The position numbers were made by a program, and so were the translations under genes. This document shows, in pieces, positions 1 through 9,129 of a stretch of DNA of 64,000 nt. Below the pieces are notes generated by a model. That model was not told the DNA's origin, searched no databases, and saw nothing but the letters and a program-made list of their open reading frames with translations. Source of the stretch: Loigolactobacillus binensis (GTDB taxonomy: Bacteria; Bacillota; Bacilli; Lactobacillales; Lactobacillaceae); NCBI RefSeq assembly GCF_005405165.1, contig NZ_BJDN01000003.1, positions 99,013 through 163,012 of the forward strand. Reading direction: 5' to 3'. The stretch's first letter is position 1, and every line of letters starts with the position of its first letter.

Positions 1-903
1 CACCAATGGGTCGCGGTGCGCATCCCGGATGATTGCTATGCGGTGGCGGCCAATCAGATCGCAATTCAGGACATTGATTTCAATGATCCGAAAAATTACA
101 TGTGGGCGGCTGGCATTCAACAGTTTGTCACGACTAATCAATTGAACCCGGATGCTAATCGGTGGAATTTCCGCCATATTTTTGGCACGGATACGGAAAA
201 GGATCATCATTATAATACGCCGCGGGTCTGGTTTGCCCAGCGTTATTTAAATCCAGAAATCCAGCAGGATCCTGAGTCAGCGGAGTTACCGTTTATCCGC
301 AAGGCCAACCGTAAAATTGCCGTTGAGGATATTCAGTATATTTTGAAATCGCATTACAACGAGACCCAGTACGATCCGTTAGGTCATGGCAGTGAACACG
401 ATAAGAAAACTTACCGGGCGATCGCTTTGTCGCGGACGGCTAATTCACATATTCTCCAGATGCGGGCCGCTAACAAAGGCGCAGCGGCCGGCGTGCAGTG
501 GTTAGGCTATGGTGTGCCAAGCTTCTGCCCCCACGTTCCTTTCTTCATCAATGTGACCGATACCGACGCCAGCTATCGCGAAGTGACGCCTAACTTGACG
601 CTGACCAGTGCCTACTGGTTGTATGAAACGTTGGCGATGATCGTGGAAGCGCACTACGCGGAATTTATTCAGGCTGATCTGGATTATCAGAAGGAATTAG
701 CGGTGTGGGCGCGGCAAAAGATCGCGGCCGTTGACGCGCAGGTTGCGACTTTACCGGCCGAGCAAGTGCCTGCTTATTTGACGGCGCAAAATCACGCGAT
801 CGCCAGTCATTACAACGCAGCAACTAAAAAGCTATTGGCTGCTCTAGTCATGCAAGGCGCTGAATTATCCCAGTTGACCTTTAAAATGGATCCTAATTTA
901 TAG
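1..903 (+). CDS. C69-family dipeptidase (PepD-like), 5' part outside window
   Basis: C-terminal ~300 residues of a dipeptidase of family C69 (Ntn-hydrolase fold), which cleaves dipeptides in the cytoplasm of lactobacilli. The frame is open from base 1, so the start codon and the N-terminal nucleophile cysteine lie upstream of the window; the GTG at position 16 is an internal codon. The segment reading HQWVAVRIPDDCYAVAANQ and the later YGVPSFCPHVPFF stretch are the parts I recognise as typical of the family. It ends at TAG 901-903, just before the promoter of the next T-box-controlled gene. The exact substrate preference cannot be read from the sequence. Confidence 0.85.
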   Translation, partial: HQWVAVRIPDDCYAVAANQIAIQDIDFNDPKNYMWAAGIQQFVTTNQLNPDANRWNFRHIFGTDTEKDHHYNTPRVWFAQRYLNPEIQQDPESAELPFIRKANRKIAVEDIQYILKSHYNETQYDPLGHGSEHDKKTYRAIALSRTANSHILQMRAANKGAAAGVQWLGYGVPSFCPHVPFFINVTDTDASYREVTPNLTLTSAYWLYETLAMIVEAHYAEFIQADLDYQKELAVWARQKIAAVDAQVATLPAEQVPAYLTAQNHAIASHYNAATKKLLAALVMQGAELSQLTFKMDPNL

Positions 904-921
904 CCTACCCTAAATTTAGCC

Positions 922-950
922 TTGACAGTCGTTTCTAAAAGGCTTAAAGT
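922..950 (+). promoter_or_regulatory. Promoter for T-box leader and peptide-binding protein gene
   Basis: A perfect -35 TTGACA (922-927) and a -10 TAAAGT (945-950) are separated by 17 bp. Transcription would start near 957, at the 5' end of the T-box leader. Confidence 0.55.
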
Positions 951-956
951 TATCCC

Positions 957-1242
957 AATCATTAAAATTAAATAATAATGTGATGAAGAGAAGAGTAAGC
1001 AAACTAATCTATTAAGCGAGTATCGTTTGGTGTAAGGGTACGAGATCAGTTGGCCGAAGATGAGCTTGGAGCATGCCTACTGAATGAAAAGTAGGCCGGA
1101 AGTCACCTGTTAGCGTGACCCAGTTTAATTGGTGCTTAAGCCAACGGAACTGATGACGGTCGTTATCGTAAGGTAGCGGCGAATGATGGTGGTAACACGG
1201 GTAATAACTCGTCCTGACGGATATACGTTAGGGCGTTTTTTT
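957..1242 (+). promoter_or_regulatory. T-box riboswitch, candidate methionine specifier
   Basis: Leader RNA that senses uncharged tRNA. The T-box core GGTGGTAACACG lies at 1189-1200. A 10-bp terminator stem (1210-1219 with 1226-1235) and seven T follow. In Stem I, AGTA (994-997) and GAA (1056-1058) would form the S-turn opposite each other; after GAA comes one base and then ATG (1060-1062) followed by A, the place where the specifier codon is expected. ATG would mean tRNA-Met. The leader type is clear from the core and terminator; the specifier is inferred by hand folding. Confidence 0.85.
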
Positions 1243-1271
1243 GTACATAATTATTTTTTGGGGGGATCTGT

Positions 1272-2882
1272 ATGCATTATCGACGTGGAATTGTTTTAGG
1301 CGCTTTAGCTTTTTTGTTGGCGGCAGGAACCGCACTGAGTCCAGTAGCGGCTAAAAGTGAGGTGTTCCACAGTACCAGCAACGCAACGATCGAGAGTTTG
1401 GACAGCACAAAGTATGCCTTAGCTGTCAGCACCGAGGCCATCAAGGCTTATGCCGAAGGGTTATACACGTATGGCGAAAATAATCAGGTCACAGCGGGCA
1501 TGGTCAAGGGGGAGCCCCAAGTCAATGCGGCAAAAACGGTTTATACGTTTACCTTGCGGGACGCTAAATGGTCGAATGGTGCGGCGGTCACCGCAGACGA
1601 CTTTGTTTACGCTTGGCAACGGTTGGCGAATCCGAAAACCGCTTCCAGTAACGCCTACCAGATCGACTTGATCAAAAATGGGGCGGCGGTCCGGGAAGGG
1701 AAAAAGCCGGTTAGCGACTTAGGGGTCAAAGCTTTAAGCGCGCACAAATTACAGGTGACCTTAACGCAGCCGGCACCGTATTTGAAGCAGTATTTGACCG
1801 GGGCGCCGTTTGTGCCGATCAACCGGAAATATGCGGAAGCCCAAGGTAGCAAGTACGGCACTTCGGCTAAACATGTGTTGGCTAACGGACCGTTCATCGT
1901 TAAAGGTTGGACTGGGACCAACGATAGCTGGGAATATGTCCGCAACCCTAATTATTGGGATGCTAAGCACGTGAAGTTAACTAAGGCCACCGTACAAGTG
2001 GTCAAAGAATCCGCAACTGCCGCCAACTTGTTTGACGATAAGAAAATTGATTATGCGGTGTTAGGTGACAGTAACCTACAACGTTACACCGGCAAGCAAG
2101 TCTTACATCAAGAAACAACGCCGACCATTGGGTATATCAGCGTTAACAACCAACGCTCATTGACTAAAAATCGGCATTTGCGCCTGGCTTTGGCCCAAGC
2201 CTTTAACAAAAAGTCATTGACTAAAAACGTTTTAAAGGATGGCTCCGTGCCACTTAACGGCCTGATCCCAACTAACTTTGCCAAGTCACCAAGTGGGCAA
2301 GATTATCGTAAAGCCACTGGTCAACTTTTAACTTATTCACCAGCGAAAGCTAAAAAGAATTGGCAATTAGCGCAAAAAGAATTAAATAAAAAGAAAGTCA
2401 CACTCGAATTATTAGTTGCGGATACGCCACAAGCTAAAAATGTTGGTGAATACTTACAAGGCCAGATCGAAAAACATTTAGCTGGCGTAACGATCACCAT
2501 CAAGTCAGTACCTGTAGCGCAACGGATCGCAGCTGAAAAAGCGGGCAAGTACGACTTGGCCTTTGGCACTTGGGCACCAGATTACGCGGATCCGATCGAC
2601 TTCTTATCCTTGTATCGTTCCAGCAGTGATCTGAACTTTTCGAAGTACACCAACGGCAGCTATGACAAGCAGTTGACCGCGATCAACACCAGCTTAGCCA
2701 CGAAGGAAACCCAACGTTGGCAAGCAATGCAAGCTGCCGAAAAGCAGTTGATCCAGCAAGACGCTGCTTTGGCGCCGGTTTACCAAGCAGGGGTCAGCTA
2801 CTTGCAACGGACTAACGTTAAAGGTTTGCATTTATCACCATTTGGCTCGATCGTCAATTATAAATACGTGACCGTTAAATAG
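1272..2882 (+). CDS. Oligopeptide ABC transporter substrate-binding protein (OppA-like), no lipobox
   Basis: Extracellular solute-binding protein of the SBP_bac_5 (OppA/DppA) family, 536 residues, the usual length. It should capture peptides and hand them to an Opp permease, which is not in this window. It has an N-terminal signal peptide (positive MHYRR, hydrophobic core to about residue 24, then SPVAA). Unlike most Gram-positive OppA proteins there is no lipobox cysteine, and no cysteine anywhere in the protein, so it would be released or held by other means. Downstream motifs such as SNGAAVTADDFVYAWQRL and FGTWAPDYADPIDF are typical. The upstream T-box makes expression depend on one uncharged tRNA, probably tRNA-Met. 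Confidence 0.9.
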   Translation: MHYRRGIVLGALAFLLAAGTALSPVAAKSEVFHSTSNATIESLDSTKYALAVSTEAIKAYAEGLYTYGENNQVTAGMVKGEPQVNAAKTVYTFTLRDAKWSNGAAVTADDFVYAWQRLANPKTASSNAYQIDLIKNGAAVREGKKPVSDLGVKALSAHKLQVTLTQPAPYLKQYLTGAPFVPINRKYAEAQGSKYGTSAKHVLANGPFIVKGWTGTNDSWEYVRNPNYWDAKHVKLTKATVQVVKESATAANLFDDKKIDYAVLGDSNLQRYTGKQVLHQETTPTIGYISVNNQRSLTKNRHLRLALAQAFNKKSLTKNVLKDGSVPLNGLIPTNFAKSPSGQDYRKATGQLLTYSPAKAKKNWQLAQKELNKKKVTLELLVADTPQAKNVGEYLQGQIEKHLAGVTITIKSVPVAQRIAAEKAGKYDLAFGTWAPDYADPIDFLSLYRSSSDLNFSKYTNGSYDKQLTAINTSLATKETQRWQAMQAAEKQLIQQDAALAPVYQAGVSYLQRTNVKGLHLSPFGSIVNYKYVTVK

Positions 2883-2936
2883 AAACCGCGGGTTTAGCCG
2901 CAGGTCGGTTCAGCTTGAATTGAAGGAAGTGACGGT

Positions 2937-3665
2937 ATGACTAAACCACTGATCGCCATTGTTGCGAATCAATATGAATATGCGGAGACGGTATTTCATC
3001 ATCATCCGGCCAGCTACGTGCCGCAATTTTTTCTCACGGCGATCCATGCAGCCGGCGGTGTACCGGTGATTTTGCCGCTGGTGGATCGGGAAGCGATTCC
3101 CCGTTATGTGGCGCTATATGATGGTTTCTTATTGACGGGTGGGCAAGGGGTTTCGCCCTTTCTCTACGGTGAAGAACCGCAGCCGAAGTTAGGAACGACG
3201 TTGTTAACGCGCGATCTGTTTGAACTTGAGCTGGTCAAAGCCGTTGCGCAAACGCACAAGCCGCTGTTAGGCGTTTGCCGCGGGATGCAGATTTTAAATG
3301 TTGCGCTTGGCGGCACGTTGTACCAGGACCTTGCCTACCGCGGCCAACCTAGCCTGAAGCACATGCAGATTCCGTCGCCGGACACACAACCAACGCACGC
3401 TATTCAGTTGTCCGCTGGTACGATCCTAGCCAAAACTTTTGGCGCGTCAGTATTGGTCAATTCACTGCACCAACAGGCGGTGAAGCAGGTCGCGCAAACG
3501 CTAGAGGTGGTTGCGCGCAGCAATGATCAAGTGGTGGAGGCCATTCAAAGCATTGCTGGCACAACCCCGCAATTTCTCGGCGTGCAGTGGCATCCAGAAA
3601 TGTTGCTTGCTTATGATCCCCGCCAGTTAGCGGTGTTTGAAGACTTAGTTCAAAAGGCAGAATAG
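2937..3665 (+). CDS. Gamma-glutamyl-gamma-aminobutyrate hydrolase family protein (peptidase C26)
   Basis: Class I glutamine-amidotransferase-like hydrolase of the PuuD/C26 type, 242 residues. The nucleophile elbow LGVCRGMQILN supplies the catalytic cysteine (around residue 114), and QWHPE near residue 218 supplies the His-Glu of the triad. The family hydrolyses gamma-glutamyl amides; the real substrate here is unknown. A good SD (GAAGGAAGTGA) precedes the ATG. It follows the peptide-binding protein by 54 bp with no obvious terminator between, so both are probably on the T-box-controlled transcript, fitting a role in amino-acid scavenging. Confidence 0.85.
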   Translation: MTKPLIAIVANQYEYAETVFHHHPASYVPQFFLTAIHAAGGVPVILPLVDREAIPRYVALYDGFLLTGGQGVSPFLYGEEPQPKLGTTLLTRDLFELELVKAVAQTHKPLLGVCRGMQILNVALGGTLYQDLAYRGQPSLKHMQIPSPDTQPTHAIQLSAGTILAKTFGASVLVNSLHQQAVKQVAQTLEVVARSNDQVVEAIQSIAGTTPQFLGVQWHPEMLLAYDPRQLAVFEDLVQKAE

Positions 3666-3805
3666 CCAAGTCTGTGCAGTTTAAAAATTAAATGCACCTG
3701 CTTAAAGGGCAGTGCAGCTGGCTACAGCGCTTGGCAAATGGCGTTACTATCTGTATCGTGCCCGATCTAATCCAATGGATCGGTTAATCAATTAATTGTG
3801 CCGAT

Positions 3806-3840
3806 AAAAAACGACTATTTTAACTTAATAGTCGTTTTTT
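3806..3840 (+). terminator. Rho-independent terminator
   Basis: Perfect inverted repeat AAAAAACGACTATT / AATAGTCGTTTTTT with a 7-base loop, ending in a run of T. It closes the T-box/peptide-binding-protein transcript. The remaining bases between 3666 and 3980 show nothing I can name. Confidence 0.75.
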
Positions 3841-3980
3841 TTGAGTCTAATGTGCTGGACCAATTTTAAATATGATTTAGATTTGCCAGCCAGTGTTGGT
3901 TCAATTGGGAATACATGTTTATCATGCTACTAGCTGTTGCACCATAAATGCGTTAGAGTAAGAGGAAGGGGGGCTAGAAC

Positions 3981-4247
3981 ATGATGAACACAACAATTAA
4001 AATGTCTTCAAAAGGTCAAGTTGTTATTCCGGCCGCTATGCGGGTTAAATTGGGATTGGATAGCGGTAGTGAATTAATTGCTATTCTTAATGAGAATAAT
4101 GAAATTGTGCTGCGAAAGGTACCTTCTAGCGCTGAATGGTCCAGCTTAATGAGCAAAATTCCACATGAGCGAATTGCGTTTGATGAGAATGGTCATTATG
4201 ATCCTAAGGCGCATCCTAGCTTTGATGAGTGGGTACGTAAGGGCTAA
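3981..4247 (+). CDS. AbrB/MazE/SpoVT-type DNA-binding protein (orphan antitoxin-like)
   Basis: 88-residue protein with an N-terminal swapped-hairpin AbrB fold: KMSSKGQVVIPAAMRVKLGL at residues 8-27 is the family signature. Such proteins are usually the antitoxin of a MazF/PemK-type pair or a small regulator. The C-terminal half (residues 48-88) would be the toxin-binding arm. No toxin frame follows; the next gene is a second antitoxin-like gene. Its leader GGGGCTAGAA just before the ATG recurs almost unchanged before the gene at 4332. Either ATG 3981 or the adjacent ATG 3984 may be used. Confidence 0.7.
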   Translation: MMNTTIKMSSKGQVVIPAAMRVKLGLDSGSELIAILNENNEIVLRKVPSSAEWSSLMSKIPHERIAFDENGHYDPKAHPSFDEWVRKG

Positions 4248-4331
4248 AGATTGATGCTCATTCAGTCATTTAGTTAGTAGCTAAGTGAATATTGTGTTGT
4301 TCTAAAGCCGCACAAATTAAGGGGCTAGAAT

Positions 4332-4562
4332 ATGAAAGTAAAAGTTAGGACTGTTGGCAACGCCAATATACTGACGATTCCCAAAGCTTTTAATGTTACA
4401 CCGGGAACCGAATTTGAAGTTGAGCAACAAAGTGATGGTGATGGTATGATCGTCTTTAAGCCTAGGCACCGTAATCCATTTGAAGGAAATTGGTTTAATA
4501 CTGATCTTAAGCAAATAGACATTACGCTTGAGAGGGCGGAATTAGGCCATGAGTGGCATTGA
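4332..4562 (+). CDS. MazE/PemI-like antitoxin, toxin gene missing
   Basis: 76-residue protein starting KVKVRTVGNANILTIPKAFN, the typical N-terminus of PemI/MazE antitoxins of lactobacilli, with an acidic C-terminus that would wrap a PemK/MazF toxin. In intact pairs the toxin start overlaps or directly follows the antitoxin end. Here a short ATG AGT GGC ATT frame starts at 4550 but stops after six codons, and no toxin is readable up to 4690. I infer that the toxin has been lost and this is a leftover antitoxin. Confidence 0.65.
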   Translation: MKVKVRTVGNANILTIPKAFNVTPGTEFEVEQQSDGDGMIVFKPRHRNPFEGNWFNTDLKQIDITLERAELGHEWH

Positions 4563-4690
4563 CGGCTAACGCATAAAGTAGTGATTCTTCCTGACATGGG
4601 TTAGAGCGAAACAAAAGAAGTTAACTTCTGGCTAGTGCATGCCAAATTTAGTGGTGCAGCCGGCACCGATCATTACCTAGTTTGTACGCA

Positions 4691-4734
4691 AAAATGCTAG
4701 TAAAAACAGATTTAATTGTTTTTACTAGCATTTT
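4691..4734 (+). terminator. Rho-independent terminator (perfect 18-bp stem)
   Basis: AAAATGCTAGTAAAAACA (4691-4708) is exactly complementary to 4717-4734 across an 8-base loop, with T-rich and A-rich flanks, so it could work in both directions. Confidence 0.75.
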
Positions 4735-4850
4735 GTTTGGCAAAAAGCTGCTTGATTTTAAAATTGCGAATTACCGAGCTCGAACACCTAGCCGCACCAG
4801 TTAGACTAATTATTCAGTGCACTGCCAAGGTGTTGGTGTAGCAGTTATAT

Positions 4851-5339
4851 TTAAGCTTCCGTAACGGCTTGGTTGGCTAACGCCGCGACTACTGCGTCTT
4901 CAAAAGATTGCGGCGTGGTCGTTGGCGCATAGCGGTGGATCAATTGGCCAGTGCGGTCGACCAAAAATTTGGTGTAGTTCCACTTGATGCGACCGTGACC
5001 GGAGGCTTCCTTCAAGTAATTGAACAGCGGATCAGTTTCGTCACCGTTAACGGCGATCCGTTTGGTCATGAGAAAAGTAACGCCATAATGGACTTGGCAG
5101 TATTCACTGGCAGCTTCATCGGAATCCAATTCTTGTCGGAATTGATTAGACGGTAAGCCGATCACAACCAATCCTTTATCCGCATACTTTTTGTGCAGGT
5201 CTTCTAACCCTTTTAACTGCGGGGCGAGGCCGCATTTGCTGGCGGTATTGACGATCAACAGAACTTTGCCGCGAAAACGGTCAAGGCCAAAAGTTTCGCC
5301 TTCCATACTGGTGATTGAAAAATCATAAACTGATGTCAT
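4851..5339 (-). CDS. Glutathione peroxidase family thiol peroxidase
   Basis: 162-residue cytoplasmic peroxidase of the GPx family, reducing hydroperoxides. NTASKCGLAPQ carries the active-site residue as cysteine (C36) rather than selenocysteine; LPSNQF supplies the conserved glutamine and KWNYTKFLVD the tryptophan and asparagine of the catalytic tetrad. I place the start at ATG 5339 because AAGGAGG sits at the right distance upstream; the frame is open further to 5420 but that extension has no SD and does not resemble the family. The electron donor (glutathione or thioredoxin) is not shown by the sequence. Confidence 0.9.
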   Translation of the reverse strand: MTSVYDFSITSMEGETFGLDRFRGKVLLIVNTASKCGLAPQLKGLEDLHKKYADKGLVVIGLPSNQFRQELDSDEAASEYCQVHYGVTFLMTKRIAVNGDETDPLFNYLKEASGHGRIKWNYTKFLVDRTGQLIHRYAPTTTPQSFEDAVVAALANQAVTEA

Positions 5340-5541
5340 AGATGCTTTCCTCCTTAAACTGATTGAAAACTGATTGAAGATGCTGACTAAGCATGTCGGG
5401 GTGCATAGAAAAAACGCCAATAAGTCTTGTTTGCTTCAGTATAGCAGACAAGTGGTTGCAACTGGGGGCTTAAACCTCACCGCTAATATAACGCGTTGCG
5501 GCCCGGTATTCAATCAGTACGCGACTGAATTTGACCAGATA

Positions 5542-5575
5542 AAAACGGACCGCAGTTTAAGCTGCAGTCCGTTTT
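5542..5575 (-). terminator. Rho-independent terminator downstream of xfp
   Basis: Hairpin with stem AAAACGGAC / GTCCGTTTT extended inward by GCAG/CTGC, with U-rich sequence on the minus-strand transcript. It lies just after the xfp stop and before the peroxidase gene. Confidence 0.7.
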
Positions 5576-5605
5576 TTGTGGGCTAAAAAGGAGGAAACTA
5601 GGTCA

Positions 5606-7993
5606 TTATTTTAGTGGTTGCCATTTCCAATCTTCAACTTCTGGCAGATCAGTACCTTCAGCACGGATAAAGGCGTTGTGCTTAGCCACCATGTTGTCCA
5701 TATCTTGGATCAGGTGAGCCCCTTTATTTTCGTAGCCTTTGGCAACTTGCATAGCTGCTTTGGTTAAGTGGAAACGATCAAGGCCGTTACGAACACGCAT
5801 ATCAAATGGTGTCGTAATGTCGCCTTCTTCACGGTAACCATGAACGTGAACGTTATGGTTATGGCGATCGAAGAAGATCGTCTTGATTAAGTCATCGTAG
5901 CCATGATAAGCGAAGATAACTGGTTTGTCAGTGGTGAAGTAAGTGTCAAATTCACGATCAGACAAGCCCCGTGGATCGTCCTTCTTCAAGCGTAACAAGT
6001 CAACAACGTTTACGAAGCGGATCTTCAATTCAGGCACATTCTTGTGCAAGATCGAAATTGCGGCTAGACTTTCCAAAGTTGGTTCGGAACCAGCGGCAGC
6101 GAAAACCACGTCAGGTTCTTCACCGTTATCGGTGCTGGCCCAATCAATGATGCTTAAGCCATTATCCACTAATTCTTTTGCTTCTGAAGCCTGGAACCAT
6201 TGTGGCCGTGGGTGCTTGCTGGCAACAACCAAGTTGATCACTTGCTTTGTTTGCAAAGCTTTGTTGAAGACGGCGACCAAAGTATTGGCATCAGCTGGCA
6301 AATATTCGCGAATATATTGCGTTTTCTTTTCAGCTAAATGAGTGATGACACCAGGATCTTGATGAGAATAACCATTATGATCTTGCTGAAAAGCAGTTGA
6401 GGTTGCGATCACGTTCAATGAAGGCACATCTTCCCGCCAAGGTGTTTCTTCATGCGAATTACGTAGCCACTTGAAGTGCTGTGTCAACATAGAATCGACA
6501 ACTCGCAAGAATGATTCATAACTTGAGAAGAAGCCATGCCGACCAGTTAAGTTATAAGTTTCCAACAAACCTTCGTCAACATGTTCAGATAACATGGAAT
6601 CGATCATCCGACCTTCAGGTGCAAGAAGGGCGTCATTGTTCTTCTTAACCGGTTCCATCCATTGCCGGTCAGTCTTTTCAAAGACTGCGTTTAAACGGTT
6701 GGACAAGGTTTCATCAGGGCCGAAACCACGGAAGTTTTTGTTCTTATCATTTAAAGCGAAGACGTCGCGAATGAATTCACCTAAAACCGTCATATCTTGT
6801 GCTTCATTGGCACCACGTTCCGTGTTGTCTAAAGCATAATCCTTAACGTCAGGTAAGATCAATTCCTTCGTCAAACGACCACCGTTAGTAATCGGGTTAG
6901 CAGCCATCCGTTGATCACCTTTAGGCGTCAAAGCGGCAATTTCTGGTTTCAAAGTCCCGTTTTCATCGAATAATTCGTCCGGTTTGTATGATTTCAACCA
7001 GCCGACTAATTCATCAATATCTTCGGTATGGTTACGATCAACTGCGATCGGAATCTGATGAGCACGGAATGAACCTTCGATCGGCGCATCAGCTGGGCCT
7101 TTAGGACCTTTCCAGCCTTTAGGTGCGCGGAAGACGATCATTGGCCATACAGGGCGTGATTCGTCATTAGTTGCTTTAGCATGTTCCCGGATCGCTTTGA
7201 TCTCTTCAATTACTGTGTCCAAGGTCTCAGCCATTAATGGATGCATCTTTTCAGGATCAGTACCTTCAACAAAATGTGGTTTCCAGCCTAAGCCCTTGAA
7301 GTAGCTACCTAATTCTTCATCAGAAAGCCGAGATAGAATCGTTGGGTTAGAGATCTTGAAACCATTTAAGTTTAAGATCGGTAAAACAGTCCCATCGGTG
7401 ATCGGGTTCAAGAATTTGTTAACATGCCAAGAAGTTGCCAAAGGACCAGTTTCAGATTCGCCATCACCAACAACCGTTGCGGCGATCAAACCAGGGTTGT
7501 CTAAAACAGCACCGGCACCATGAAGAATGGAATAACCTAATTCGCCACCTTCGTGAATTGAACCAGGTGTTTTAGGATCAGCATGAGAAGCGACCCCACC
7601 AGGGAAGGAGAATTGTTTGAATAATTTCTTCATACCTGCTGTATCTTGAGTAATTGAAGGGTAAGTTTCCGTATAACTACCATCTAGGTAAGAATTGGAA
7701 ACCATTACTTGGCCACCATGACCGGGGCCTTCAATGTAGAACATATTCAAGTTGTACTTATTGATGACCCGGTTTAAATGCGCGTAGATGAAGTTCTGAC
7801 CAGAAATCGTGCCCCAATGGCCGATCGGATGAACTTTCAGATCTGCGGCGGTTAATTCTTTTCTCAATAATGGATTGTTTAATAGATATAATTGTCCAAC
7901 TGATACGTAATCGGCAGCGCGCCAATAGGCATCAACCTTCTCTAAGTATTCAGTGGAAGAATAGTCGGGATCTTTTACTGATGTTTGACTCAT
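5606..7993 (-). CDS. xfp: Xylulose-5-phosphate/fructose-6-phosphate phosphoketolase
   Basis: Thiamine-diphosphate enzyme splitting xylulose 5-phosphate (and often fructose 6-phosphate) with phosphate into acetyl phosphate and glyceraldehyde 3-phosphate (or erythrose 4-phosphate). 795 residues, full length. EGPGHGGQ, the TPP-binding [17 protein letters not shown] and [11 protein letters not shown] are diagnostic. SD AAGGAGA lies 9 bases before ATG 7993. The promoter carries a perfect cre between -35 and -10, and 50 bp further upstream a motif shared with the galactitol operon promoter, so CcpA and probably the neighbouring DeoR-type regulator act on it. Whether it accepts both substrates cannot be told. 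Confidence 0.97.
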   Translation of the reverse strand: MSQTSVKDPDYSSTEYLEKVDAYWRAADYVSVGQLYLLNNPLLRKELTAADLKVHPIGHWGTISGQNFIYAHLNRVINKYNLNMFYIEGPGHGGQVMVSNSYLDGSYTETYPSITQDTAGMKKLFKQFSFPGGVASHADPKTPGSIHEGGELGYSILHGAGAVLDNPGLIAATVVGDGESETGPLATSWHVNKFLNPITDGTVLPILNLNGFKISNPTILSRLSDEELGSYFKGLGWKPHFVEGTDPEKMHPLMAETLDTVIEEIKAIREHAKATNDESRPVWPMIVFRAPKGWKGPKGPADAPIEGSFRAHQIPIAVDRNHTEDIDELVGWLKSYKPDELFDENGTLKPEIAALTPKGDQRMAANPITNGGRLTKELILPDVKDYALDNTERGANEAQDMTVLGEFIRDVFALNDKNKNFRGFGPDETLSNRLNAVFEKTDRQWMEPVKKNNDALLAPEGRMIDSMLSEHVDEGLLETYNLTGRHGFFSSYESFLRVVDSMLTQHFKWLRNSHEETPWREDVPSLNVIATSTAFQQDHNGYSHQDPGVITHLAEKKTQYIREYLPADANTLVAVFNKALQTKQVINLVVASKHPRPQWFQASEAKELVDNGLSIIDWASTDNGEEPDVVFAAAGSEPTLESLAAISILHKNVPELKIRFVNVVDLLRLKKDDPRGLSDREFDTYFTTDKPVIFAYHGYDDLIKTIFFDRHNHNVHVHGYREEGDITTPFDMRVRNGLDRFHLTKAAMQVAKGYENKGAHLIQDMDNMVAKHNAFIRAEGTDLPEVEDWKWQPLK

Positions 7994-8042
7994 GTTGGCA
8001 ATCTCCTTTGCAAATGTTTGCTTTATATTTCATTACACCTAT

Positions 8043-8070
8043 ATGATATCGGTTTCAAGATAAAAGTCAA
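8043..8070 (-). promoter_or_regulatory. xfp promoter with embedded cre site
   Basis: On the minus strand: -35 TTGACT (8065-8070), 16 bp, -10 TATCAT (8043-8048). Between and overlapping them TGAAACCGATATCA (8044-8057) matches the cre consensus TGWNANCGNTNWCA at every position. A repressor bound here would block RNA polymerase. Confidence 0.7.
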
Positions 8071-8084
8071 GCGTATTTTTAAAA

Positions 8085-8104
8085 ATTGCCAATATATTGC
8101 AAAT
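8085..8104. promoter_or_regulatory. Candidate regulator operator upstream of xfp
   Basis: ATTGCCAATATATTGCAAAT. The 12-mer ATTGCCAATATA recurs at 8977-8988 in front of the divergent DeoR/galactitol genes, there too followed by a TTTGCAAA. TTTGCAAA also occurs at 8007-8014, beside the xfp SD. Function inferred from the repetition. Confidence 0.4.
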
Positions 8105-8113
8105 TTTAGCTTG

Positions 8114-8908
8114 TCAATTACTCGTTAATTTCTCAGAAACGGATTCACCATTAATAAATGAAATATCTGCTAAACGCATATTTTTAGCAGTTTGCGGATT
8201 GATTTCATTATCAGTAATGATGACATCAATATCTTTAATATCAGCAGTTTTATATAAAGCTGTTTTTTCGAACTTAGTATGATCAGCTAACACAATCTTG
8301 ATCCGGCAGTGAGCCATCATCCGTTTTGAGACTTCTACTTCCCCAAAATAATGATTAGTAATACCGGCGGTTAGGTTAACACCGCCACTACCGAAAAAGC
8401 CGACATCGGCGTAAATATTATCGATATTATCTAGTGTTAGGGGCCCGGAAACTGAACCTTCATCACCACGGACACTGCCACCGAGAAAAATCATATCAAT
8501 TTTTTGTTCATATAATAGCGTGGAAAGTACAGTAGTAGAATTAGTGATTACCGTAATATTTTTTAGCTGACTGTGCTTGATGGCTTCAGCAACTTCAAAA
8601 GCAGTTGTGCCATAATCAAGAAAAATAGAATCACCATCACGAATAAAACGAATAGCGTTTTTAGCGATTTTTTGCTTTTCGGGAATATTAAGAGCCGTAC
8701 GATGACCATATTTAGTGCCACTAACAGTATCAGAGGCGGTTGCACCACCACGCACAGCTTGAATGATACCTTGCTTGTCTAATGTATAAATGTCTTTTCG
8801 AATCGTTTCTCTGGTGATATCCAGTTCTTGGCTGATATCGGAGATACGTACAGTACCTTGAGCCTTAACCTTATCAATGATATATTGACGTCTTTGATTG
8901 ATATCCAT
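8114..8908 (-). CDS. DeoR/GlpR-family transcriptional regulator of the galactitol operon
   Basis: 264-residue regulator with an N-terminal DeoR helix-turn-helix (DISQELDITRETIRKDI near residues 22-38, then VRGGA) and a DeoRC sugar-phosphate sensor domain (FLDYGTTAFEVA, VITNS, FLGGSVRGDEGS). It probably represses the divergent gat operon until a phosphorylated polyol or ketose binds. I place the start at ATG 8908: the AGGAGG at 8917-8922 is 8 bases away, whereas the TTG at 8914 would be only 2 bases from it. Shared motifs suggest it may also act at xfp. Confidence 0.88.
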   Translation of the reverse strand: MDINQRRQYIIDKVKAQGTVRISDISQELDITRETIRKDIYTLDKQGIIQAVRGGATASDTVSGTKYGHRTALNIPEKQKIAKNAIRFIRDGDSIFLDYGTTAFEVAEAIKHSQLKNITVITNSTTVLSTLLYEQKIDMIFLGGSVRGDEGSVSGPLTLDNIDNIYADVGFFGSGGVNLTAGITNHYFGEVEVSKRMMAHCRIKIVLADHTKFEKTALYKTADIKDIDVIITDNEINPQTAKNMRLADISFINGESVSEKLTSN

Positions 8909-8976
8909 GATCAATGCCTCCTAGCAATTTAGCATTTACCTTTGCATAATTATAATTAACGAAGTGTGTATTTGCT

Positions 8977-9000
8977 ATTGCCAATATAACACTTTGCAAA
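8977..9000. promoter_or_regulatory. Candidate DeoR-type operator, deoR-gatA intergenic region
   Basis: ATTGCCAATATA (8977-8988) plus TTTGCAAA (8993-9000). Further TTGCAAA-type copies lie at 9104-9111, 9130-9137 and 9185-9192. The clustering of one short motif around the divergent promoters points to repeated operator half-sites. Confidence 0.4.
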
Positions 9001-9129
9001 AAATAATTCTATAAAAAGTTCAGAAATTCACTAATTGCTTTTAAAACGGCAATGAAGACGTTTTACATGGAAACACTTATTTTGCGTGTATATAAACATA
9101 TTCTTTGCAAAAAAAGATTTTAAAAACTC

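Noticed and set aside
5374..5586. Plus-strand frame between peroxidase and xfp
   Set aside because: It covers the start region of gpx and the xfp terminator hairpin, has no SD and resembles nothing.
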